DNA of 64,000 nucleotides, from the NCBI RefSeq assembly GCF_042648505.1, contig NZ_JBHRXK010000002.1, positions 496,001-560,000 of the forward strand, in the 5' to 3' direction. This document shows, in pieces, positions 16,059 to 23,386 of this stretch. The notes below the pieces were generated by a model. The model made no database searches, was not told the origin of the DNA, and saw only the letters and a list, made by a program, of their open reading frames with translations. The translations under genes and the position numbers were made by a program. Numbering within the stretch: the stretch's first letter is position 1; the number at the start of each line of letters is the position of its first letter. Source of the DNA: Lysobacter_L cavernae. Its GTDB lineage: Bacteria > Pseudomonadota > Gammaproteobacteria > Xanthomonadales > Xanthomonadaceae.

Positions 16059-18420
16059 CGGCTGTCTCCGCGGCTGTCTTCACGATCGGCGCGCGCACCA
16101 GCAGCAAGGCCAGCACGAAATTGAACACCACGCCGAGCGCGACCGTGCCGCCGATCGCGCGCAGCACCGGGATGCTCGACGACGCCAGCAGCGCGAACAC
16201 CAGCAGCGTGGTCAGGCTGCACACGATCACCGCGTGCAGCGTGCGCAGTTGCTCGGCGCGGTCGTCGCCGGCGTGGTCGAAGAACAGCGCGTAATCGAGG
16301 CCGAGGCCGGCGGCGAGGATCAACGCGATCAGGTGGAACAGGTTCAGCTCGACGCCGAAGCCGCGCAGCACCGCGAGGATCAACAGTGTGGTCAGCGCCA
16401 TCGGCGCGAGCACGCGCAACACCCGCCGCGGCGAACGCAATGCGACCCACACCGTAGCCGCCAGCAGCAGCGCGGCCAGCGCCAGCGCCCACAACACGCG
16501 CTCGCGGTACGCCGCCACCAATGACTCGGAGGCCTGCTTGAGGTCGAGCAACCGCGCGCCGTGCTGCTGTGCGACGCGCGCGACGGCGGCCGGGTCGGTG
16601 AGCCCGCTCAGCGCCACCAGTGCGGTGGCGTGGCCGTCGCGTTCGAGCAGCAGCCCGCCGACACTGGCCGCGAGCGGCGTGCCGGCAAGATCGCGCACGG
16701 TCAACGCCGGCGCGGCCTTGGCGCGGGCGACGTCGTCGACGAAACCGCGAAAGGCATCGCCACGGAACGGGCTGGTGGCGAGCGCGCTGTCGAGTGCCGT
16801 CTGCAGCGCGACCGCGTCGGGCAAGCGCGCCTGCCGCGCACGCTGGATCGCGGCGCTGGGCAGGTAGCGCGCGGCCAGGTCGAAGCCGGCCAGTGCGCCG
16901 GTCGCACGTAACTGCTGCAACGCCGGCAACAACCGCTCCGACCCCTGCAGCGCCGCCTCGGCATCGCGCGCTTCCAGCGCGATCAGGTAACGCACGTCGG
17001 GGGCGCCGAGTTCGCCGCGCAGCTGCGCATCGCGCGCGAGCGCGGCGGTCGGCACCGGTGTCAGCTTGGCCAGATCGTTCTGCCAGAACGGCCCCGGCGC
17101 CCAGGTCACGATCGCCGCGGCCGCCAGCGCCAGCAGTGCAAAGGCGCCGGCGCCGAACCGCGGCCACCGCGCGAGCCGTGCCCACAGCCGCGCCAGCCGC
17201 GCCGAGTCGGCGGCGTCGCGCGGTGCCGGGTCGATCAACGCCGGCAACACGAAGCGCGTGGTCAACGCCGCGGTGGCGAGGCCGACGATGGTGAACACCG
17301 CCAGCTGCTCGAGGCCGTCGACGCCGGAGACGAGGAAGGTGAGGTAGGCGATGCAGGTCGAGGCAACGCCGGTGCCCAGCGTTGGCCACAGCATGCGCGC
17401 GCTCGCCCACGGCGACAGCCCGGCACGCTGGTGACTGAACAGATGGATCGGGTAATCCTGCGCAACACCGATGAGGGTGAAGCCGAACGCGACCGTGATG
17501 CCGTGCACGCCGTCGAACGCCAGCGCGACCGCGGCCAAGCCGGCCAGCCCGGCGCTGGCCAGCGGCAACGCGCCCAGCAGCGGCGCCTTCCAGCTGCGGT
17601 AGGCCAGCCACAGCAAGGCGATGAAGACCAGCGTGTCGAGCGTGCCGATCAGGCTCGCCTCGCGCGCGGTGCGGCCGCCGATCTCGACCGAGAACGCGCC
17701 CGGGCCGCTGAGCGTGAGCTTGGATCCGCTGTCGCCGTGCACCGCGGCGAAGGCCGTACGGATGGCGTTGACCGCGGCCGCCTGGCCTGTCGGATCGAAT
17801 CCGGCGGCCTGCGTCTGCACCGCCAGCAACGCCTCGCGACCGGCGCGATCGAACCAGACGCCGTGCCGGCGTTGCGGCGCGTTGGCCGGTTGCCAGGCCT
17901 CGGCGAGCTTGAGCGTTTCCAGGGTCGGGTCGTTCGCCAGCAGCGGCTCGATCAGCGCCGCCGCCGGCGAGCCGAGGTCCTGAACGCGCTGGTCCAGCTC
18001 GTCGCGCAGGGTCGCGGCATCGAGGGCCTGCGCATCCAGCGTCGGCGACAGCAGGTAACGGTACGGCCGCAGGTGCTCGGGTATCGCCTCGAAGCCGAGT
18101 TCACCACCGTTGGCCACCAGCTCGAACTGCGGCTGCGCCGCCAGACGCGCACGCAGCACCGTCGATTGCGCGGCCAGCACCGACGCATCGGCGCCGGACA
18201 GCGCGATCAGCAGCAGGCGCGAGCCGGGGCCTTCGCCGAGTTCGTCGATCAGCAGTTTCTGTTCCGGTGTGCGCGCGGACGGCATGAACTTGCGCAGGTC
18301 GCCGCTGAGCTCAAGCCGCTGCGAAACCGCCCAACCGGCCAGCACCAGCAACAACATCCACAGCAAGGCGAGCGCGATGCGCATGCGGGCTGTCAACGAT
18401 ATGTGCGTCAGCTGTTTCAT
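16051..18420 (-). CDS. MMPL/RND-type exporter of the aryl polyene cluster
   Basis: Inner-membrane transporter thought to move the finished aryl polyene lipid towards the outer membrane with the LolA-like carrier. 789 residues with the RND layout: one N-terminal helix, a large periplasmic loop, five helices with the fingerprint VAFGFTLIGVAQDYPIHLFSHQR, a second loop, and a matching block with ILAAGLGLDYALFFDHAGD. The ATG at 18420 overlaps the stop of the upstream mini-ORF (ATGA). The first ~47 residues are repeated twice upstream as truncated copies. The ancestral start was probably the MTSRRR start at 18838, which couples directly to the LolA-like gene. Confidence 0.92.
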   Translation of the reverse strand: MKQLTHISLTARMRIALALLWMLLLVLAGWAVSQRLELSGDLRKFMPSARTPEQKLLIDELGEGPGSRLLLIALSGADASVLAAQSTVLRARLAAQPQFELVANGGELGFEAIPEHLRPYRYLLSPTLDAQALDAATLRDELDQRVQDLGSPAAALIEPLLANDPTLETLKLAEAWQPANAPQRRHGVWFDRAGREALLAVQTQAAGFDPTGQAAAVNAIRTAFAAVHGDSGSKLTLSGPGAFSVEIGGRTAREASLIGTLDTLVFIALLWLAYRSWKAPLLGALPLASAGLAGLAAVALAFDGVHGITVAFGFTLIGVAQDYPIHLFSHQRAGLSPWASARMLWPTLGTGVASTCIAYLTFLVSGVDGLEQLAVFTIVGLATAALTTRFVLPALIDPAPRDAADSARLARLWARLARWPRFGAGAFALLALAAAAIVTWAPGPFWQNDLAKLTPVPTAALARDAQLRGELGAPDVRYLIALEARDAEAALQGSERLLPALQQLRATGALAGFDLAARYLPSAAIQRARQARLPDAVALQTALDSALATSPFRGDAFRGFVDDVARAKAAPALTVRDLAGTPLAASVGGLLLERDGHATALVALSGLTDPAAVARVAQQHGARLLDLKQASESLVAAYRERVLWALALAALLLAATVWVALRSPRRVLRVLAPMALTTLLILAVLRGFGVELNLFHLIALILAAGLGLDYALFFDHAGDDRAEQLRTLHAVIVCSLTTLLVFALLASSSIPVLRAIGGTVALGVVFNFVLALLLVRAPIVKTAAETADA

Positions 18421-18792
18421 GATCGAAAAGCGGCCGCCGAAGTTTCGTTGGCCGCGGGCGCGGCATCCGGCTTTTCGGCACGCCCACTCGTATCGTGGGC
18501 CGGCATGAACTTGCGCAGGTCGCCGCTGAGCTCAAGCCGCTGCGAAACCGCCCAACCGGCCAGCACCAGCAACAACATCCACAGCAAGGCGAGCGCGATG
18601 CGCATGCGGGCTGTCAACGATATGTGCGTCAGCTGTTTCATGATCGAAAAGCGGCCGCCGAAGTTTCATGGGCCGCGGGCGCGGCATCCGGCTTTTCGGC
18701 ACGCCCACTCGTATCGTGGGCCGGCATGAACTTGCGCAGGTCGCCGCTGAGCTCAAGCCGCTGCGAAACCGCCCAACCGGCCAGCACCAGCA
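18280..18792 (-). repeat. 221-bp tandem duplication at the exporter 5' end
   Basis: GGCATGAACTTGCGCAGG occurs at 18281, 18502 and 18723, a strict 221-bp period. Two full units are followed by 70 identical bases of a third, after which the sequence diverges into the original N-terminal codons. I see two mismatches between the full units (near 18445 and 18666). Confidence 0.93.
18417..18641 (-). CDS. Truncated exporter N-terminus, copy 2 (74-residue mini-ORF)
   Basis: The first 47 residues are identical to the intact exporter (MKQLTHISLTARMRIA through LSGDLRKFMP), so it encodes one signal-anchor helix. It then departs into a hydrophilic tail AHDTSGRAEKPDAAPAANET ending in FRS and a stop. The stop overlaps the exporter ATG as ATGA. 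It arose by tandem duplication of 221 bp, a length not divisible by three, so each copy ends early and restarts at the next. It may be only a spacer that keeps translation coupled, or a one-helix membrane peptide. Confidence 0.55.
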   Translation of the reverse strand: MKQLTHISLTARMRIALALLWMLLLVLAGWAVSQRLELSGDLRKFMPAHDTSGRAEKPDAAPAANETSAAAFRS

Positions 18793-18838
18793 GTGCCAGC
18801 CACGCCAGTGCGAGTGCGAGGCGACGACGCGACGTCAT
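18638..18838 (-). CDS. Truncated exporter N-terminus, copy 1 (66-residue mini-ORF, original start)
   Basis: Starts at an ATG that overlaps the stop of the LolA-like gene (ATGA at 18835-18838), the position expected for the ancestral exporter start. The N-terminus MTSRRRLALALAWLALLV differs from the downstream copies but becomes identical at DNA level from 18792 downwards. It ends in the tail AHDTSGRAEKPDAAPAAHET and FRS, then TGA overlapping the next ATG. The tail differs from copy 2 at two bases (CATGGG against CGTTGG on the plus strand), giving His for Asn, so the copies are not an exact assembly echo. Confidence 0.55.
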   Translation of the reverse strand: MTSRRRLALALAWLALLVLAGWAVSQRLELSGDLRKFMPAHDTSGRAEKPDAAPAAHETSAAAFRS

Positions 18839-19512
18839 CGCGCCACACCGTCGCCGTGGCAAAGCATGGCCAGCGCGTCGGTGGCCATGACGGGCGTCAC
18901 TGCCTGCGCGGCACCGGCCAGCAGGGTGCGCTGCGTCTCCGCGCCGACCGGTTGGGTCTCGATGCAGCGCAGCTCGGCGCCGCGGCCGTACAGGGTGATC
19001 GCCTGCAGTCGGGCGGCCAGCGCGGCGTCCTTGGGCGCCAGCGTCAGCGTCCAGTGCTGGCGCGTGCCGGCGCTGGCCAGGCGGTAGTGCTGCTCCAGCG
19101 CGGCGCGATCACCGGCGAGCAGCGCGCCGAAGCTGGCCTGCAAGCCGGCCAGTTCCGGGGCGCGCGCCAGCGAGAACCTGCGCGATGGCTTGCCGGCGCG
19201 CGCGATCATCGCCTCGCCGGCACGGATCGTGGTGGTCTCGGCATAGGGCGCGCGCACCTCGCGCACCAGCGTGGCCGCGTCGGGGCGGCGGTACTCGCCA
19301 CTCAGGCGCAACGGCGTCTTCAGCAGTTTCGAGCCGCGCAGCTCGACGAAGGCGGTGCGATCCGGCGCCGGCCGCGCCAGCCGGGCGAGGATCCAGTCGG
19401 CATCGACGCGTGCGGCCTCAGGCGGAGCGGCGTACAGCGGCGCGGCGGCCAGCAACAGCGCCAGCAGCAGCGTCCGTGCGCGAAGGTTCGTGGGGAGCTG
19501 CGTCATCGACAT
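18835..19512 (-). CDS. LolA-like outer-membrane lipid carrier of the pigment cluster
   Basis: Periplasmic carrier related to LolA, thought to shuttle the polyene lipid from the MMPL exporter to the outer membrane. About 225 residues: signal peptide (ARTLLLALLLAAAPLYAAPP), then LolA-type beta-strands, e.g. LRLSGEYRRPDAATLVREV and the ETTTIRAGEAMIARAG segment. The ATG at 19512 (MSMTQL) and the ATG at 19506 are both possible. The gene starts inside the 3' end of the acyltransferase (~95 bp overlap) and ends in an ATGA overlap with the first exporter mini-ORF. Canonical LolA acts on lipoproteins; the pigment role is inferred from the cluster. Confidence 0.83.
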   Translation of the reverse strand: MSMTQLPTNLRARTLLLALLLAAAPLYAAPPEAARVDADWILARLARPAPDRTAFVELRGSKLLKTPLRLSGEYRRPDAATLVREVRAPYAETTTIRAGEAMIARAGKPSRRFSLARAPELAGLQASFGALLAGDRAALEQHYRLASAGTRQHWTLTLAPKDAALAARLQAITLYGRGAELRCIETQPVGAETQRTLLAGAAQAVTPVMATDALAMLCHGDGVAR

Positions 19513-20401
19513 GCCAGAAGTCGTAGAAATTGAACCAGTTGTACGGCGCGCGGCGCGCGTGGTGCTGCAGTCGCGTGGCATATCGCCGCACCAGCGCGGC
19601 CACCGCCTCGCGGCGCTGCGAGCGCTCGATCATCAGCCCGTCGCTGAACGGCTCGAAGACCAGTTCGTAGCGGTTGCCGCCGCGGTACAGGCCGAAGGCC
19701 AGCAGCACCGGCACCTGCAACGCCGCCGCGATCAGCCACGGCGCGGTCGGGAACGGCGCCGGATCGCCGAGCAATGGCGCCGGCACGCCCGCCTCGCCGG
19801 GGTGCACGCGATCGACCAGCAGCGCCACCAGCGCGCCCTCGTCGATGGCCTGCTTGATGGCGAGCACGACCGAGGGCCCGTCCTGGCCGGCATCGATCAC
19901 GCTGCGCGCGAGCTGCGGGTTGAGTGCATCGAGCAGCTGCGTCAGCGCCGGGTTGTGCGTCTTGTCGAGCACCACGCGCACCTGCACCTCGGGCCGGGTC
20001 AGCACCAGCACGCGCAGCGCATCGAAGCTGCCCAGGTGCGAGCCGAAAATCAGCGCGCCCTGGCCGCGCTCGAACTGCGCCCGCAGCAGGTCGAGTCCGT
20101 CGACGCGGATGTCGAAGCGCTGCAGCTGCCCGTCAAGCAGGAACACGCGATCGAGGATGGTCGCGGCGAAGGTGTGGAGGTGGCGGGCGACGTCGCGCCA
20201 CGACGGCGGCCGCGGCAGCACGCGCGCCAGGTAGGCCCGCGACGCGCGCCGCTCCGGACCGCGCACGCACAGGAAGTATGCCGTGATCGGGTACAGGCAG
20301 GCCCGCCCCAACGCGCGACCGCCGTGGCGCGCGATGTTGCGGATCAGCCGGATCGCGAACCAGCTGCCGCCTTCGGGACGCTGTGTCCAGTCCGCGCTCA
20401 T
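19418..20401 (-). CDS. LpxL/HtrB-like acyltransferase of the aryl polyene cluster
   Basis: Inner-membrane lysophospholipid/lipid A-type acyltransferase, thought to attach an acyl chain or the polyene to a membrane lipid headgroup. 327 residues with ALIFGSHLGSFDALRVL (an HxxxxD-type motif, H and D in SHLGSFD), a hydrophobic stretch ALQVPVLLAFGLYRGG and the conserved ending YNWFNFYDFW. About 34 Ala/Arg-rich residues follow that ending and are translated out of frame within the LolA-like gene, so the ancestral stop may have been lost. Its start overlaps the hotdog dehydratase stop (ATGA at 20398-20401). Confidence 0.85.
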   Translation of the reverse strand: MSADWTQRPEGGSWFAIRLIRNIARHGGRALGRACLYPITAYFLCVRGPERRASRAYLARVLPRPPSWRDVARHLHTFAATILDRVFLLDGQLQRFDIRVDGLDLLRAQFERGQGALIFGSHLGSFDALRVLVLTRPEVQVRVVLDKTHNPALTQLLDALNPQLARSVIDAGQDGPSVVLAIKQAIDEGALVALLVDRVHPGEAGVPAPLLGDPAPFPTAPWLIAAALQVPVLLAFGLYRGGNRYELVFEPFSDGLMIERSQRREAVAALVRRYATRLQHHARRAPYNWFNFYDFWHVDDAAPHEPSRTDAAAGAVAGRRAAVRRSA

Positions 20402-20715
20402 GCCGGTTCCGGCCCCGCGGCCACCACTTCACCGGTGGCGAGCACGGTGGCGCCGCGCAACACGCGGAAACGCCAGCGCGGTGCGGCGCTCCTTCGATCG
20501 GGCTCAGGACAGGTTTCCAGTTCGATCTGCGCGGTCTGCCCCGGCAACAACGGCTGCACGAACTTCACCTGCGGCAGGCGCATCGCCGGCAGCGGGCCGT
20601 GCTGCGCTTCGATCGCCTCGACCACGCGCTCGAGCAGCACCACGCCGGGCACCAGCGGCCGCCCCGGGAAATGCCCGGGCAGGCAGGGGTGGTCGGCGGG
20701 AATGACGAAGTGCAT
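20398..20715 (-). CDS. FabZ-like hotdog dehydratase (ApeI-type)
   Basis: Second 3-hydroxyacyl-ACP dehydratase of the pathway. The start MHFVIPADHPCLPGHFPGRP at 20715 carries the FabZ/FabA active-site histidine in HPCLPGHFPGRPLVPG, so the longer frame back to 20793 (Cys/Gly/Pro-rich, unlike a hotdog protein) is rejected. 105 residues, short for the family but complete in this subtype. Between two strands, ELETCPEPDRRSAAPRWRF contains about a dozen residues encoded by CCTGTCCTGAGCCCGATCG..., which looks like a palindromic intergenic repeat captured in frame. Whether activity is kept is unknown. Confidence 0.8.
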   Translation of the reverse strand: MHFVIPADHPCLPGHFPGRPLVPGVVLLERVVEAIEAQHGPLPAMRLPQVKFVQPLLPGQTAQIELETCPEPDRRSAAPRWRFRVLRGATVLATGEVVAAGPEPA

Positions 20716-20879
20716 GGAGTGGCGGTGGCGACCGGTGCAGGGATTGACAGGATAAGCCACCGGGCCGTAACCGCAGCCGGTGTCGATGCTCAATCAGCCC
20801 GCTTTCTCACAAGACCCGAAGGGTCTGGATACATTGGCCGCCGATGCCTTCTCTAGAAGGCAACAGCCAATCAAAGCTC
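20716..20879. other. Low-GC gap with small hairpins inside the pigment operon
   Basis: 164 bp without a gene. It contains the hairpins AGACCC-GAA-GGGTCT (20812-20826) and CCTTCTCTAGAAGG (20846-20859) and is visibly richer in A+T than its surroundings. It could be an attenuator or weak terminator between the membrane protein and dehydratase genes; no T-tract is evident. Confidence 0.4.
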
Positions 20880-21569
20880 TTATTCGAACAACTCACGCCA
20901 GAAGCGCGGGCCCAATCCCGCCATCTGCCGCAGGAAATCGAACAGGTTGCGGTACGGCCGGTGCGGGAACAGGCGCCGCCGCAGGACGTACTCGCCAATG
21001 AAAAAACCACCGACGATGCCGTAGTTGAACAGGTTGGCGAACAGCGACCACTGCTCCTGGCTGATCGACACCGCCGGCACGTGGCCCAGTCGCGCCAGCA
21101 CGCCGCCGGGCACGGCGATCACCGCCAGCACGCCATTGGCCAGCGCCAGCGCGACCAGCAACCCGGCCCAGGCCGCGGTCAGGCGGCGCGAGTAGCGGTA
21201 CAGCTCCGGCGCCAGCGCCTGCGGCGTGCAACGCTCCATCGCGGCCACGATCCGGGTGATCAGTGCCTCGCGTGGCGGCCACAGGCTGCGCCCGAACAGC
21301 CATGCGACCAGGGCGACGAACAGCATCGGCGGCGCCAGCAGCAGCAGTTGCGCGTACGGCGTGCCCGCCAGCCAGACCAGGCTGGCAGCCAGCGGCAATG
21401 CCAGCGTCCAGGCCCACGGGCGTCGTTCCAGCAGCGGGCCGGCGAGGACGAGCAGCACCAGGTCGGCCAGCGCGATCGCGGCGGCATGGCCGCCACCGTC
21501 GTGGGTGGCCCAGTGGGCGAGCAGCGGGTAGGCGACGGCCAGGCCCAGCCGCAGTGCGGCAGCGTTCAA
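20880..21569 (-). CDS. COG4648-like integral membrane protein of the pigment cluster
   Basis: 229 residues with about six hydrophobic helices: LGLAVAYPLLAHW; AIALADLVLLVLAGPLL; WTLALPLAASLVWL; LLLLAPPMLFVALVAWLFG; AAWAGLLVALALANGVLAV; and one near the C-terminus, NLFNYGIVGGFFIGEYVLRR. It ends with the conserved FPHRPYRNLFDFLRQM. Homologues sit beside the acyl carrier protein in aryl polyene loci; their biochemical role is unknown, perhaps docking the synthesis complex to the membrane. It lies 22 bp downstream of the acyl carrier protein gene on the same strand. Confidence 0.8.
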   Translation of the reverse strand: MNAAALRLGLAVAYPLLAHWATHDGGGHAAAIALADLVLLVLAGPLLERRPWAWTLALPLAASLVWLAGTPYAQLLLLAPPMLFVALVAWLFGRSLWPPREALITRIVAAMERCTPQALAPELYRYSRRLTAAWAGLLVALALANGVLAVIAVPGGVLARLGHVPAVSISQEQWSLFANLFNYGIVGGFFIGEYVLRRRLFPHRPYRNLFDFLRQMAGLGPRFWRELFE

Positions 21570-21591
21570 GGACGTGGGTCCGGCAGTGGGC

Positions 21592-21861
21592 TCAGGCGGT
21601 CTTGTGCTGCTCGATGTGCGCGGCCAGCGCGCGCAGCGAGGCGAAGATGCGCCGGTTCTCGTCGCTGTCGGAGCGCAGTTGGAAGCCGTAGCGCTTGGAC
21701 ACCACCAGCGCCAGCTCCAGCGCGTCGATCGAGTCCAGTCCCAGGCCTTCGCCGAACAGCGCCGCGTCGGGCTCGATCTGCTCCGGTGCCACGTCCTCGA
21801 GGTTCAGGCTTTCGACCAGCAGCTGCGCCAGCTCGCGTTCGGCGGGGCTTTGTTCAGACAT
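21592..21861 (-). CDS. Acyl carrier protein of the aryl polyene cluster
   Basis: 89-residue carrier protein with the phosphopantetheine site GLDSIDALELAL (Ser of DSI). The growing polyene is tethered here while the ketosynthase, reductase and dehydratases act. The ATG at 21861 (MSEQSPAERE) is preferred over 21873. It is the first gene of the minus-strand operon and divergent from the halogenase-like gene. Aryl polyene systems normally have two carrier proteins; only one is visible here. Modification would need the transferase encoded at 43425-44036. Confidence 0.92.
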   Translation of the reverse strand: MSEQSPAERELAQLLVESLNLEDVAPEQIEPDAALFGEGLGLDSIDALELALVVSKRYGFQLRSDSDENRRIFASLRALAAHIEQHKTA

Positions 21862-21961
21862 CGGGCAATCCATCGGGGCGTTCGAGGGGCGCCACGATCC
21901 GGCATCGCGCCGCCGTACGCAACCGGGTCGGGGCGCACGGACGGCACGTTATCATTTGCGC

Positions 21962-23386
21962 ATGACCCAACCCGCACCCGCGACCGGCCCCGCCACCGCC
22001 ACGCCGAGCGCAAATGTGAACGCCACGCCCCCTTCCGGCACCGCCCTGGCCCCCGATGTCCTGGTGATCGGCGGCGGCCCGGCCGGCACCACTGCAGCCA
22101 CGCTGCTGGCGCGTCGCGGCTGGCGCGTGCTGCTGCTGGAAAAGGACGCACACCCGCGCTTCCACATCGGCGAATCGCTGCTGCCGATGAACCTGCCGAT
22201 CCTCGAGCGCCTGGGCGTGCTCGAACAGGTCCAGGCGATCGGCACGCACAAGCCCGGCGCCGAGTTCCCCATCGACGCCGACAACTACAACACCTTCCGC
22301 TTCGCGCGCGCGCTGAACCCGCAGTTCGGCTACGCCTACCAGGTCAAGCGCGAGGAGTTCGACCAGCTGCTGTTCCGCCACGCCCAGGCCAACGGCGTCG
22401 ATGCGCGCGAGCGGCACCCGGTCGAGCGGGTCGAGTTCGGCGCCGACGGCCGCCCAGCGCTGGTGCATGCGCGCGACGTCGACGGCAACGCATTGCAGGT
22501 GACGCCGCGTTACGTGGTCGACGCCAGCGGCCGCGATGCGTTCTTCGGCAGCCAGCTCAAGCTCAAGAAGAAGAACCCGCTGCACCAGTCGGCGGCGATC
22601 TTCAGCCATTTCCGCGACGTCGAGCGCCGCCCCGGCGAGGACGCCGGCAACATCACCGTGCAGCGCTTCGCCCACGGCTGGATGTGGCTGATCCCGCTGC
22701 GCGAGGGCGTGATGAGCGTCGGCGCGGTGTGCTTCCCCGAGTACCTCAAGCAGCGCCGCGGCGGGACCGAAACCCGCTCCAACGAGGCGTTCCTCATGCA
22801 GACGCTGGCGTCCGAACCGTCGGTGGCCCGGCGCATGCGCAACGCCCAGCGCATCGCCCCGGTGCACGTCACCGGCAACTACTCCTACACCTGCACGCAG
22901 ATGACCGGCCCGGGCTGGGTGCTGGTCGGCGACGCTTACGCCTTCGTCGACCCGGTGTTCTCCTCCGGCGTCTACCTGGGCATGAACAGCGCCGAGCAGG
23001 CCGCACAGGTGGTCGACGGCGCCCTGCGCGATCCGGCGCGCGAGGCCGCGCTGCAGCGCGCGATGGTCACGCGCCTCAAGCGCGGCCTCAAGCACTTCCA
23101 GTGGTTCATCTACCGCTTCACCACGCCGGTGATGCGGGACCTGTTCAACCATCCGCGCAACGTCTGGCAGGTCGAGCAGGCGGTGATCTCGATGCTGGCC
23201 GGCGACGTGTTCGACAACCCGGCGGTGCTGCGGCGGCTGCGCCTGTTCCGCGCCATCTACGCGATCACCGCGCTGCGCATGGCACCGCAGGCGCTGCGCG
23301 GCTGGTGGCGCCGGCGCCGCCAGGTCGGCGTCGACTTCCGCGGCGACACCCTGCAACCGGGCAATCCGCAGGAGCAGGGCCGGTGA
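21962..23386 (+). CDS. Flavin-dependent halogenase-like oxidoreductase of the pigment cluster
   Basis: 474-residue FAD enzyme of the tryptophan-halogenase family. It has GGGPAG at residues 37-42 (dinucleotide-binding), the halogenase signature WMWLIP (WxWxIP, from W240) that separates the halide tunnel from flavin, and LVGDAYAFVDPVFSSG near the C-terminus. K97 in THKPGAEF is a candidate for the catalytic lysine. Xanthomonadins are brominated aryl polyenes, which fits a halogenating role. The first 30 residues are Ala/Thr/Pro-rich and may be dispensable. TATCAT at 21951-21956 lies only a few bases before the ATG, so a leaderless transcript is possible. The stop overlaps the next start as GTGA. 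Confidence 0.87.
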   Translation: MTQPAPATGPATATPSANVNATPPSGTALAPDVLVIGGGPAGTTAATLLARRGWRVLLLEKDAHPRFHIGESLLPMNLPILERLGVLEQVQAIGTHKPGAEFPIDADNYNTFRFARALNPQFGYAYQVKREEFDQLLFRHAQANGVDARERHPVERVEFGADGRPALVHARDVDGNALQVTPRYVVDASGRDAFFGSQLKLKKKNPLHQSAAIFSHFRDVERRPGEDAGNITVQRFAHGWMWLIPLREGVMSVGAVCFPEYLKQRRGGTETRSNEAFLMQTLASEPSVARRMRNAQRIAPVHVTGNYSYTCTQMTGPGWVLVGDAYAFVDPVFSSGVYLGMNSAEQAAQVVDGALRDPAREAALQRAMVTRLKRGLKHFQWFIYRFTTPVMRDLFNHPRNVWQVEQAVISMLAGDVFDNPAVLRRLRLFRAIYAITALRMAPQALRGWWRRRRQVGVDFRGDTLQPGNPQEQGR

